The position numbers were made by a program, and so were the translations under genes. The notes under the pieces are model-generated. The model had not been told where the DNA came from. It worked only from the letters and a program-made list of their open reading frames with translations, and made no database searches. This document shows, piece by piece, positions 32,653 through 41,354 of a stretch of DNA of 64,000 nt. How positions within the stretch are numbered: position 1 is the stretch's first letter; the number at the start of each line of letters is the position of its first letter. Origin of the DNA: Nitrospira sp. KM1 (lineage in GTDB: Bacteria; Nitrospirota; Nitrospiria; Nitrospirales; Nitrospiraceae); contig NZ_AP022671.1 in assembly GCF_011405515.1 (NCBI RefSeq), forward strand, positions 4,207,501 through 4,271,500, given 5' to 3'.

Positions 32653-34605
32653 ATGCCAGTTGTGAATTTTGCAAGGGTGAGGAATGCCAAGGAGTTTCGG
32701 ACGCTGGATGTACGGCCGGATGACACGGATGCGCGCGATTATATTTTTGAGCCAAGTCTCACATTGTTGCCCAGAGACAAGCAACCGCTGCGAAGTATTC
32801 CAGTTCTTGATCAGGGCGAAGAAGGCGCGTGTGTGGGATTTGCGTTGGCCACCGTGATCAACGTCAGCATATGGCAACGAGGTCCTAAGAGAAAATCCAC
32901 GGGGAAGTTCAATCAGGTCAGTGCGCGTATGTTATACGAGCTCGCAAAGCGGTACGACGAGTGGAAAGGGGAGAACTATGATGGAACCAGTCCCCGTGGA
33001 GCGATGAAGGGATGGCATCACCATGGGGTGGCTTCTGAGAGTGTATGGAACTCAAAGGGAAAGCGAAGCAAAACTGGACTATGGACTACCGATCGAGCAT
33101 TTACGCCAAAGCGTGTGGAGGAGGCCAAGAGCCGGCCGATTGGAGCCTACTATCGCGTCGTCGACAGTGATGTGGGTCATCTTCAGGCCGCTATTGTCGA
33201 AGGGGATGCGGTCCTAGCGTCCGCATGGGTGCATGACGGGTGGGATGCAAAAAGCCTTGAGAAGGCAAAAGCAAAGTCATTCCCCGCTATTTCATTCAAA
33301 CAACGGGTGACCGGTCTCCACGCCTTCGCTATCGTGGGATACACACCTGATGGATTCATCATTCAGAATTCTTGGGGCTCTAGCTGGGGCCAGAAAGGAC
33401 TGGCTCTCCTTCATTATGACGATTGGATGGAGCATCGACAGGATGCGTGGGTGGCCAGGCCGGGCCCTGAGACACGGGATCGTGAAGGGCGGGCTGAGAT
33501 TTTTGTCGTCGGGTTCAGCGGTGTCACCGAGTATGGGGCCAAAAGCGCTCGCGTCAGAAGTTCCGGCAGTGGTCTCGATCTCAAGAATCCTGACGTCCTA
33601 TCCTACATGATCAATACCGATGATAAAGGAGCCCTTTCGAAAAGCGGTTCTTTGACGACCAGTGTGAACGAATTGCCCGGCATGGCGCAGAAGGTTTTAT
33701 CGTCGCCTGTACTAGACGACGGATACCATCATGTTGTGTTGTATGCACACGGCGGGTTGAATTCTGAAACCTATGCTGTCACTGTCGCCGACCGGTTATG
33801 GGGCGAGGCCCGCAATAACCGCGTATGTGCCTATTTTTTTGTGTGGGAGAGTAGTTGGGATGAATCGTTGTTGGGTTATTTCAAAAGCGAGGATGACCAA
33901 AAAGGTCCTGCAGGGTTCGCTCTAAGAAATGCTTGGAATAAGTTCAAGGATAAACTTGGCGACGCCGTTGAAGAAGGTCAAAAGTTGATAGGCAAGAACC
34001 TGGCTCCAATGGTTCGTAATGTATTTTGGAATGAGATGAAAGGGCGATGTCAGGGGGCATCTCAGGCACAAGGCGGGGGAGCCCTGTTCCTCGAGCAACT
34101 ATTCATCGCCATGCGCACGACACCAAACGACAAATACAAGCTTCACTTGGTTGGCCACAGTGCCGGCTCGATTTTTCACGGGTTCCTCTACCAAAACCTG
34201 CTGAAGCCAATGCTGAAAACACAACCAATTCCAAATCAGGTCGTTTTAGCGTCGATCCATTTACTTGCTCCTGCCATCTCAGTAGATCGAGCCTCGCAAG
34301 CTTTTAACTCGGGCGGGACAGCCGTTCCCAAATCACGATTTTTTGTCCATACGCTGGAATCCCAAGCGGAGGAATCAGACAGTATTACGATCTATCCCAG
34401 TTCATTACTGACCTATGTGGCAGATTATTTGGAAAGTGGGAACAACCGCATCCCTGTGCTGGGTATTAGGAAAGACTTTCTAGCGGCTCCCGTCACGTTC
34501 GCGACAAATGTACCTGCCATACAATCGCATCGCCACGGCGAATTCGACGATCCAGGCCATGAGATAGAACAGGTTATGGAAGATATTGGGATGCCCTTGT
34601 ACTGA
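32653..34605 (+). CDS. Papain-like protease fused to alpha/beta hydrolase
   Basis: The 650-residue protein starts at an ATG with AAGGAGGACAT before it. Residues 20-250 form a C1A (papain) domain: Gln54 and Cys60 in VLDQGEEGACVGFALA, His223 in TGLHAFAIVGY and Asn239 in FIIQNSWGSSWG, so the triad is complete. Residues from about 350 on form an alpha/beta hydrolase with HHVVLYAHGGLNSE and the nucleophile elbow LVGHSAGSI (Ser503). It has no signal peptide, so it is probably cytoplasmic. A protease joined to a lipase-like domain resembles effectors of bacterial conflict systems. The second papain-like gene of the cluster is at 39283. Confidence 0.85.
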   Translation: MPVVNFARVRNAKEFRTLDVRPDDTDARDYIFEPSLTLLPRDKQPLRSIPVLDQGEEGACVGFALATVINVSIWQRGPKRKSTGKFNQVSARMLYELAKRYDEWKGENYDGTSPRGAMKGWHHHGVASESVWNSKGKRSKTGLWTTDRAFTPKRVEEAKSRPIGAYYRVVDSDVGHLQAAIVEGDAVLASAWVHDGWDAKSLEKAKAKSFPAISFKQRVTGLHAFAIVGYTPDGFIIQNSWGSSWGQKGLALLHYDDWMEHRQDAWVARPGPETRDREGRAEIFVVGFSGVTEYGAKSARVRSSGSGLDLKNPDVLSYMINTDDKGALSKSGSLTTSVNELPGMAQKVLSSPVLDDGYHHVVLYAHGGLNSETYAVTVADRLWGEARNNRVCAYFFVWESSWDESLLGYFKSEDDQKGPAGFALRNAWNKFKDKLGDAVEEGQKLIGKNLAPMVRNVFWNEMKGRCQGASQAQGGGALFLEQLFIAMRTTPNDKYKLHLVGHSAGSIFHGFLYQNLLKPMLKTQPIPNQVVLASIHLLAPAISVDRASQAFNSGGTAVPKSRFFVHTLESQAEESDSITIYPSSLLTYVADYLESGNNRIPVLGIRKDFLAAPVTFATNVPAIQSHRHGEFDDPGHEIEQVMEDIGMPLY

Positions 34606-34634
34606 GTTGTTTCATCGATTATGAATACGTAAGC

Positions 34635-35219
34635 ATGGTGCCGGAAACGAAAGCCAATCGCGGCAGAGGCGAAGCATCTATCCGCGTAATTGAGAACTCC
34701 GACCAGTCCCTCCTGAATCTCTACACGCACGATGCCGGCTCGCTATAGTTAAGGTGTGATGATGGTATGTCAACGCTGCGGACAGGAATGGTAAATATGC
34801 CAGGTGGGTCCGTGTGGCGGCCATCGTGCTTGGGACGGTTGGCGTTGTAATGCCATTGATTCACGGCGCTCTCCCGCCCAACACAGTTCACATTGGTCCT
34901 TGGGGATACGTGCTCGTAACTGTAGCGGCTGGTCTGTTTTCCATGGATCGTTTTGGCGGGTTCTCTTGGAGGTGGACCCGCAGCACGATAATCTGGGTCG
35001 TCCTGCGAAGGGAATTTGCTGAGTTTCAACATGATTGGCACATGCTCATGTCGCAGCCAGATCCCCTTCAAAGACCGCCTCGAAAAGCTAAAGCTCTTTC
35101 GTCAGAGCGTCGAGACAATCACTGCGCAGGAATGCAAGCACTGGGCTGACATGACCATCCAAGCTCGCCTTGAACTAGAGCAGGCGCTGCAACGAGATCT
35201 CAGCAAAGCCCACAGTTGA
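34635..35219 (+). pseudogene. SLATT-like two-TM protein, frame-broken
   Basis: Three frames together give one SLATT-like protein. The first runs from the ATG at 34635 (MVPETKANRGRGEASIRVIE to LLNLYTHD). The second spans about 34763-35060 and contains WYVNAADRNGKYARWVR, IVLGTVGVVMPLIHG, two membrane helices and MDRFGGFSWRWTRS. The third ends at 35219 with LEKLKLFRQSVETITAQE. The DRFxGFS and following FAEFQHDW pattern is typical of SLATT domains, pore-forming effectors in nucleotide-signal defence systems. At least two frame breaks separate the pieces, so it is a pseudogene unless the assembly has errors. Confidence 0.65.
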
Positions 35220-35535
35220 ATCAGTGGCCAGCAAGTTCTGTTGCAGCTACCGAAATGGAAAGACACATAAAAATCCCCGGCAGGTGGCCTTTCAATGTCC
35301 ATTGCTATTTCTGTGCGTATCCAAACCGTTCAATGATTGCCCTGGCCATTCCTTCATGCATGAACTCCAAGAGGGTCTTTGCAGCGGATGTCTTATCAGC
35401 GGACCTGTAAGTAGCTGTGAACAATCATTAATTGGGCGTGACGAATCGTGCATAGACTCTTGGGAACACGATCTCTGAAGTCGTGCCACCGAACATTACA
35501 TTGCGCACACGTTGAGACTGCCACTTAATGGCAGT
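35220..35535. other. Stretch without identifiable gene
   Basis: Only short, inconsistent open frames are present. No repeat family of the window and no clear promoter was recognised here. Confidence 0.4.
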
Positions 35536-35892
35536 TCAAAAAGGGATCACCGAAAGACTGCTTACCCGTGAGTGCGAGTCCATCCTTAACGAATATTCGA
35601 TCACTTCCGCTCTGCACATGAATCCTTCGACCGTCGCCGTTCCAGATGCTTCGAAAGCCACTTGAATTTCTCCCAGACGTCCAGAGCCATGCCGATGAAG
35701 CTCCAGAGTGGGAATTGCAGAATGAAACCAGTTGTCTGTGCCCGCCTTCCCGCGGTATCGCACGTCCCATCCTCGTCGATACCCTAGGACATCTGTCCAG
35801 GCGATCCCATCGAGATTCTCGAATTTTCCCAGCCACGGCGATTCAGGCACAAACTGCACGCCGTGTGCGCTAGATACAAACCAAGACGTCAT
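35536..35892 (-). CDS. DUF6623-like protein
   Basis: From the ATG at 35892, with AAAGGAGAAACTC before it, the 118-residue product reads MTSWFVSSAHGVQFVPESP, later GTDNWFHSAIPTLEL. The NWFHxxIPT motif with a preceding GWDVRYRGKAGT is, in my recollection, typical of DUF6623, small beta-rich proteins of unknown function. An upstream extension to 35964 is unlikely. It lies beside the M6 protease gene on the same strand, 108 bp away. Confidence 0.6.
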   Translation of the reverse strand: MTSWFVSSAHGVQFVPESPWLGKFENLDGIAWTDVLGYRRGWDVRYRGKAGTDNWFHSAIPTLELHRHGSGRLGEIQVAFEASGTATVEGFMCRAEVIEYSLRMDSHSRVSSLSVIPF

Positions 35893-36000
35893 TATGAGTT
35901 TCTCCTTTGAGCTACTAGCACTAATGAGCCCAAAACGGTTTGATGCCTGTTCCTCATACAGCAAACGTCAAGTTAAGAGAGTTACATTTGGGTTCTTCCG

Positions 36001-38109
36001 CTATCCACTCCACCACAGTTCATGGATATGGGTATCGGTACCGCGGTAGACCACGTGTTGGGTGCCTTGCGCATCGAACATGTAGCCGGCCGGATCGCCG
36101 GTGGCCGGCGGCGCGCTGGCGGCCACTGTGAGGTCGTTGTGATGCCAGCCATCGTTATCCCACCACAGTTCATGGATATGGTTATCGGTGCCGCGGTAGA
36201 CCACGTGCTGGGTGCCTTGCGCATCGAACATGTAGCCGGCCGGATCGCCGGTGGCCGGCGGTGCGCTGGCGGCCACTGTGAGGTCGTTGTGATGCCAGCC
36301 ATCGTTATCCCACCACAGTTCATGGATATGGTTATCGGTGCCGCGGTAGACCACGTGCTGGGTGCCTTGCGCATCGAACATGTAGCCGGCCGGATCGCCG
36401 GTGGCCGGCGGTGCGCTGGCGGCCGCCGTGAGGTCGTTGTGATGCCAGCCATCGTTATCCCACCACAGTTCATGGATATGGTTATCGGTGCCGCGGTAGA
36501 CCACGTGCTGGGTGCCTTGCGCATCGAACATGTAGCCGGCCGGATCGCCGGTGGCCGGCGGTGCGCTGGCGGCCACTGTGAGGTCGTTGTGATGCCAGGT
36601 AATTGTTGCAGGCACGACGAACGTCATCGTTCCTGCAGAGGCAGATACATTTAAGATATTTAAGCCGGAGTTGCCGCCGTCCCACCACTTGCTATTAGGG
36701 TTGGTACTATCGGAAAACTGAGTGGCAGATGGGGATGCGAAGAGATCCGCGCTGTCGCCTACATTGATATTCTTCTCCAGGTCGAAGCGGTTATCGGCCT
36801 GTTCGAGAGAGCATTCGTAGTGTTGAGTGGGAGTCATCTGCTCATTGCTGTTGCTTCCATTTTCATCGACATGCCAGATCGCTAGCCCGGCATCAGGCAA
36901 ATATATGTCACGCCCTGTTTTCTGCCTGTTTTCGATCACGAAATACTCCGTTGAGGATTTGGTATAGATATAAAAGTCGTTGTGGGCCGCAGAGAGATTT
37001 GCCGTAGTTCCCGGGGTGATCACGATGGCCTTTGTTGCCCAACCCGACTCATTTTTCAGGTAGGCATTTATTTGCACTGGGTTCTTATCATTTCCTCCAT
37101 AACACATGAGGCAGTAGTTACCCAATCCGGCTGAATTATTCTGATAATCGTACAAATCAGGATAGTCGCAAATCATATGGCCATTTTCATGGCAGAAGGT
37201 TCGCAAAGTCAGTTCACTCCCCATGTTTGTGATCTGATAGTCAAACAGCTTTTTCCCTCCTCCCGCGTCGAATGCTGAATTCAGACTCCACGAGTGCGGC
37301 CACAGTCCCTCGGACCAATTATTAACAGTCGGTCCGACGTAAAATACGTTCAAGGCGTAAATATAGCCGCCGCTGTCGCTGCTGAGTTGGCCAAAATTAA
37401 AATTCTGGGCTTTGAGCCAATTCAGCGCTTCGATGATCAATTCCTTGGCTCGAGTTCCATAGGCAATTGCGGGGTCAGTATAGTAAGAACGGTTATGTGA
37501 GGCCGTGTAATATTGCGTGACGGCATTTGTATAAGTTAATTTGCCCTGCGAATTGTCGTAGAAATAATCCCGTACGGAGCCATTATTCCCAAATCCAGTG
37601 TACGACGGCATGTTACAAAAATTATTCACCTCTTGCTGGGAGATCGTATCCGCAACGTCGGCAAAGCGGATCAAAATACACAGCCCGACATAGTTGCCTA
37701 CGGTTACTGTTCCTGCCGGCAATGCCTCGGCAGCCGTCGTTGGCATCATTGCCCGTACGCGACTCTTTTTTTGCTCACGCCGGATTTCCCACCGACGCTT
37801 CTGTCCTGCCTGCAAAGGTGATCTCAGTGCTCGTTCTCTCGCGCTCCGTTGACGGATTCGGATGTGGGGCTGCAGCCTTAAACTTTGGGGATTTGTTTCA
37901 CCTACTTTGGCAGCCGTCGGTACAAGCTCATTTTCATCCCGGGAAAGCTCCGCGTAGTTGTAAAAACCCGTCCCGCGATCTTTAATAATCGTGTACCCGT
38001 CAAGCGTTTCAAAAACAGCATAATCCTGGTTGCCAGAACCCTTAACCTGGATAGTACTTCCATCAGGATTTGTGAAGGTGAATTGCTTGTTAACAAATGG
38101 TGTGCTCAT
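36001..38109 (-). CDS. M6-family metalloprotease with lectin-like repeats
   Basis: The 702-residue protein has an M6 (immune-inhibitor-A-like) catalytic domain with the zinc motif FCHENGHMICDYPDLYD near residue 303 and a later Asp-rich YLPDAGLAIWHVDENG. Residues 505-702 are four near-identical 50-residue repeats, each starting WHHNDLT and ending HELWWDNDG, resembling blades of a sugar-binding beta-propeller. No signal peptide is visible at the N-terminus (MSTPFVNKQFTFTNPDG), so if exported it uses another route. Ribosome site GGGAGACC. Four blades are fewer than a usual closed propeller. Likely digests or binds extracellular glycoproteins. Confidence 0.85.
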   Translation of the reverse strand: MSTPFVNKQFTFTNPDGSTIQVKGSGNQDYAVFETLDGYTIIKDRGTGFYNYAELSRDENELVPTAAKVGETNPQSLRLQPHIRIRQRSARERALRSPLQAGQKRRWEIRREQKKSRVRAMMPTTAAEALPAGTVTVGNYVGLCILIRFADVADTISQQEVNNFCNMPSYTGFGNNGSVRDYFYDNSQGKLTYTNAVTQYYTASHNRSYYTDPAIAYGTRAKELIIEALNWLKAQNFNFGQLSSDSGGYIYALNVFYVGPTVNNWSEGLWPHSWSLNSAFDAGGGKKLFDYQITNMGSELTLRTFCHENGHMICDYPDLYDYQNNSAGLGNYCLMCYGGNDKNPVQINAYLKNESGWATKAIVITPGTTANLSAAHNDFYIYTKSSTEYFVIENRQKTGRDIYLPDAGLAIWHVDENGSNSNEQMTPTQHYECSLEQADNRFDLEKNINVGDSADLFASPSATQFSDSTNPNSKWWDGGNSGLNILNVSASAGTMTFVVPATITWHHNDLTVAASAPPATGDPAGYMFDAQGTQHVVYRGTDNHIHELWWDNDGWHHNDLTAAASAPPATGDPAGYMFDAQGTQHVVYRGTDNHIHELWWDNDGWHHNDLTVAASAPPATGDPAGYMFDAQGTQHVVYRGTDNHIHELWWDNDGWHHNDLTVAASAPPATGDPAGYMFDAQGTQHVVYRGTDTHIHELWWSG
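36011..36597. repeat. Tandem 150-bp repeat, four units
   Basis: Units begin at about 36011, 36161, 36311 and 36461 with CACCACAGTTCATGGATATGG and differ by only a few bases. The period of exactly 50 codons keeps the frame of the M6 protease. Near-identity at the DNA level shows recent amplification or ongoing homogenisation. Confidence 0.95.
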
Positions 38110-38676
38110 GACAAGGTCTCCCTATGAATTAGAACTCGCGATTTCTGATTCCTTTAGCCGGCATTGGATCAACCTTCGTTCGCATCATCAGCAAAGTCTG
38201 CGCCAAAAAATGGGTTCTCCTATCCAACCAAAAATATTATGCTGACCAGTACGCACGGGTCCAAATGGACCGGATCAGTTTAGAGTCAGGACGCATCAAT
38301 TTCGATACATGAAAGATATAAAGGAAGTTGGTCAACGTCACAGTGTCTTCGAGAAGGTAGAAAACATCCTTCAACAGGGTGCTTCGTCATGCAAGCCCAA
38401 GGTTCCTTTTGTTTTCTTCGTGGAATCGAATTTGGGTATCTCTGCCTGAATCTTTTTGAGAGTATCGTTGAAATGCTCGTGTGATAGACATTCTCTACGC
38501 CTTCTTCCCACTCAAGTAGTTAGTGAAAAACTTCCTATGATTTGACTCGGATCTGTGGCTGGCACTTGGCTTGCTTTCGTCGTTAGCGCGGCCTCAGCGT
38601 GGACCTGAACAAGAATGTTTCACGCGCTTTGGACTGTCAGACACGTCGTTCAGCGACGAGCAAGGAAGGAGTTGCT
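38110..38676. other. Long intergenic stretch
   Basis: A weak minus-strand frame at about 38365-38500 reads EHFNDTLKKIQAEIPKF but lacks a start and a recognisable family. It may be a decayed small gene. No repeat of the window was recognised. Confidence 0.3.
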
Positions 38677-39036
38677 ATGGCTAGACAGTGGTTGAACGTG
38701 TTCATTGATCAGGGTGGCAATGCACCGCCATCTCAGTGGGTGACACGCAGTGACGTCGTCCAGTTGAATGCGAAAGCAATCCGTATCATCGAATCGGATC
38801 GCAGCGGCTCGGTCACTATGACACACAGTGAACTGAGCTCATATGGCGATTCGGAGGTGTACCTGAAAATCAACTTTCAAGACGGCACCTTCCGATATTT
38901 GTCGGCGCCGCTTCACACAGACGTGGAGGTCCCCAACGTCGCATCGTTGGAATTAACCATTCTTTTACTCGTGGGACCAACGGGAACACCGTATCGTGCA
39001 CTTGTTAACGCGCACTGCGTGTACGAAGTATTGTGA
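38677..39036 (+). CDS. Hypothetical small protein
   Basis: From the ATG at 38677, preceded by AAGGAAGGAGTTGCT, the 119-residue product reads MARQWLNVFIDQGGNAPP and is beta-rich, without signal peptide or cysteines apart from one near the end. LNAKAIRIIESDRSGSVTMT and FRYLSAPLHTDVEVPNVASL are its most distinctive parts. I do not recognise a family. It lies between two protease genes of the same cluster. Confidence 0.6.
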   Translation: MARQWLNVFIDQGGNAPPSQWVTRSDVVQLNAKAIRIIESDRSGSVTMTHSELSSYGDSEVYLKINFQDGTFRYLSAPLHTDVEVPNVASLELTILLLVGPTGTPYRALVNAHCVYEVL

Positions 39037-39074
39037 AGAATTTGGCGCATTATCCATGATTGCGGCTATCAGGC

Positions 39075-39270
39075 CGGCAAAACTTGGCTATGGACTACCG
39101 AATTGAGCGGTTATCCTCGAGCGTGGAGGAGGCCAAGAAGCGACCGATTTGAGCCTACTAGCGTGTCGTTGACAGTGATGGAGACATCTTCAGAAACGCT
39201 ATCGTGGGATATAACGCCTTATGGTGCCTTACTTGAAGGATGTCGATTGGATGAAGGAGATCTTAATCGA
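39075..39270 (+). pseudogene. Decayed copy of the papain-hydrolase gene
   Basis: 39080-39210 align with 33075-33205 inside the papain domain (CTATGGACTACCGA, GTGGAGGAGGCCAAGA, GAGCCTACTA, GACAGTGATG). 39205-39270 then align with 33328-33430 after an internal deletion (GCTATCGTGGGATA, GATTGGATG). Stops and indels make it non-coding. It shows that a papain paralogue once stood directly before the present second papain gene. Confidence 0.75.
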
Positions 39271-39282
39271 AAGGAGATCGCT

Positions 39283-40134
39283 ATGAATCACATGGGGTTC
39301 AAGGGGATGGGGTGGACGCCGGATCGTCCAGACTTTCGAGACTATACGGCCAATTCCCATGAGGTAGAGCCGATTCTTGAGAAATCCAAGGGACTAAAAA
39401 AGAAAACGAGTCCGAAAGTCGTGGATCTTCGTCCTTGGTGTTCTCCCATCGAAGATCAGGGCGATCTTGGGTCTTGTACTGCTAATGCCGGGGTTGGTCT
39501 TATGGAATACTACCAACGACGGGCGTTCAATAAGTATCTCGATGGATCGAGGATTTTCCTATACAAGGCTACCAGAAATCTACTGAAATGGAATGGAGAT
39601 ACAGGAGCCTATCTGCGTGACACCATGAAAGCCATGATCTTGTTCGGAATCCCGCCTGAGGACTATTGGCCATATAACATCAGCGATTTTGATGTTGAGC
39701 CACCCGCATTCACCTATGCCTTTGCTCAGGCCTATCAAACGGTCAAGTATTATCGCCATGATCCTCCTGGTACCACTCCGGTGGAGGCATTGGCGAGTGT
39801 CAAACAACATCTTAGCGCAGAGTTGCCATCTATGTTCGGATTTACGGTTTATAGCTCTTTCCCTCCGGTCAATGACGGGAAAGGTGAGATCCCCATGCCA
39901 ACTGAAGGTGAGACTGTAAGAGGTGGGCACGCAGTTGTCGCGATTGGGTATGACGATAATAAGAAGATTGGGACGGAAAAAGGGGCGCTATTGATCCGGA
40001 ATTCATGGGGAGTGGGGTGGGGTGTTCAAGGGCATGGTTGGATGCCTTACACCTATGTTGAAAAAGGACTCGCTGAAGATTTTTGGTCTATTGTCCAAAG
40101 CGAGTTTACAGATACGGATTTATTTAAATCATGA
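39283..40134 (+). CDS. Papain-like cysteine protease
   Basis: The 283-residue protein starts at the ATG at 39283 after AAAGGAGATCGCT. It is a stand-alone C1A domain with a short propeptide-like start (WTPDRPDFRDY): Gln59 and Cys65 in EDQGDLGSCTANAG, His216 in GGHAVVAIGYDD, and Asn240 in LIRNSWGVGWG. The residue after the active-site Cys is Thr rather than the usual Trp. No signal peptide. It is followed 51 bp later by the multi-TM gene, so the two may be co-expressed. Confidence 0.9.
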   Translation: MNHMGFKGMGWTPDRPDFRDYTANSHEVEPILEKSKGLKKKTSPKVVDLRPWCSPIEDQGDLGSCTANAGVGLMEYYQRRAFNKYLDGSRIFLYKATRNLLKWNGDTGAYLRDTMKAMILFGIPPEDYWPYNISDFDVEPPAFTYAFAQAYQTVKYYRHDPPGTTPVEALASVKQHLSAELPSMFGFTVYSSFPPVNDGKGEIPMPTEGETVRGGHAVVAIGYDDNKKIGTEKGALLIRNSWGVGWGVQGHGWMPYTYVEKGLAEDFWSIVQSEFTDTDLFKS

Positions 40135-40185
40135 ATTCGGCTAATCACATGCTCAGATTGTGGCCTGTTATGAGGAGGGCATAAC

Positions 40186-41106
40186 ATGAGCTTCGTTGGT
40201 GCGAACAGTATTTTTCAGCAGCTGTCCGGAAGTGCTCGCACGGTTTATCTTCTAAATCTCTGGACAGCAATTACCGTTCTGGTCGCGGTGCTGGCAGTGC
40301 TGGCTTACCGGTCGACCCATTATGACGCAGGACCACACCAAAGATTTCGAATGAGAGCACTGATGCTGTGGGGTGGATGGTGGTTATCGTTAGCTGTTCT
40401 TTACCTGATGTTTTGCACCGCTGAGATTAGATGGCATGGAATTGCATTGGCTGTGATCGACAGCGGAAGCATCTCAATGCTTTGCTTCGCTACTGCGTAT
40501 ACCAAGGGTACCGTTTTTCACTGGCGTCAGACTCACACTATTGCTTTTGGCGGACTACTACTTATCGTTTGGGACATCCTGACGGGTGAGTTCTATCAAA
40601 ATCCTACTCAGCGCCTTATTGCAATAGCTCCCTCGGCTGTCCTTACCACGTCATGGGTTATATCAGTCGGCTGGGCCTTCTATGTTCGATGGGGAGCGAC
40701 AGCGTTCCCGTTTTTACTTCTAACGATTGCATATGTCACGCTCCAGATGCCTGCATATTTTTATACCTTCGTGGTCGCCCCCTTCTCAAGCACGATGCCA
40801 GCATTGGCAAGTGAGTTTGAGAACTTGAAATTCATATATTGGTGGCTCTTCATTGGGAAAATCGGCTATGCGCTCATGTTTTTTATTCTCTTCTTTAGTC
40901 CCAGACCCTTTTGTCCCGACATGGAGGTCGAGCAACTCGCACCTCCCATCACCCCGGTTCAAATCTATCCGAAGCTTAAGGTTGTCATGAATTCACTGTT
41001 CCTCGTTTTTGCATCAGTCTTTTCGGCCGCAGCAGCCTCTGTATTTTCGAAAACGATAGAAATCTGGCTCCGACATATCGGCTTTCCAACCGCCGTAGGT
41101 GGCTGA
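40186..41106 (+). CDS. Eight-TM membrane protein
   Basis: The 306-residue product has about eight membrane helices between residues 22 and 290 and little else. No transporter or enzyme motif is visible. GAGGAGGGCATAAC precedes the ATG. It follows the papain-like gene on the same strand. The family is unknown, and a membrane partner or target of the protease cluster is a guess from position. Confidence 0.65.
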   Translation: MSFVGANSIFQQLSGSARTVYLLNLWTAITVLVAVLAVLAYRSTHYDAGPHQRFRMRALMLWGGWWLSLAVLYLMFCTAEIRWHGIALAVIDSGSISMLCFATAYTKGTVFHWRQTHTIAFGGLLLIVWDILTGEFYQNPTQRLIAIAPSAVLTTSWVISVGWAFYVRWGATAFPFLLLTIAYVTLQMPAYFYTFVVAPFSSTMPALASEFENLKFIYWWLFIGKIGYALMFFILFFSPRPFCPDMEVEQLAPPITPVQIYPKLKVVMNSLFLVFASVFSAAAASVFSKTIEIWLRHIGFPTAVGG

Positions 41107-41212
41107 TATCTTATGCACATTCGCGAAATTCTCACCCAGGGCCTTAGGAGGACAGAGATACTCTATGCGTCGCCCGTGGCCACGATGCCTATTTATTTCA
41201 GTGCTTTCATCT

Positions 41213-41290
41213 CGTGGTAGACGGTCCAGTTCCTGATCTTGCTGAACAGGTGCACTCCTTACACCGTCGTATCCACAGTCGCCGTAGGTG
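41213..41290 (+). pseudogene. Deaminase 3'-end fragment
   Basis: CATCTCGTGGTAGACGGTCC, AGTTCCTGATCTTGCTGAACA and the following bases match the 3' end of the deaminase gene (about 23970-24040). It faces the intact xthA, the same convergent pairing as at 23.6-24.2 kb. Other parts of 41107-41354 show nothing. Confidence 0.7.
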
Positions 41291-41354
41291 ACATCAGCAT
41301 CTATCTCCCTTACTCTCGGAGCCGAGGCTGCAGAGAGCAAAGTCTCACTGTGGC

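Noticed and set aside
36011-36597. CRISPR array
   Set aside because: The repeats are 150 bp, contiguous, without spacers, and encode the C-terminus of the M6 protease in frame.
36022-36654. Plus-strand 210-residue open frame across the tandem repeat
   Set aside because: It is a mirror frame kept open by the repeat. The minus-strand M6 protease is the real gene, with a catalytic domain and ribosome site.
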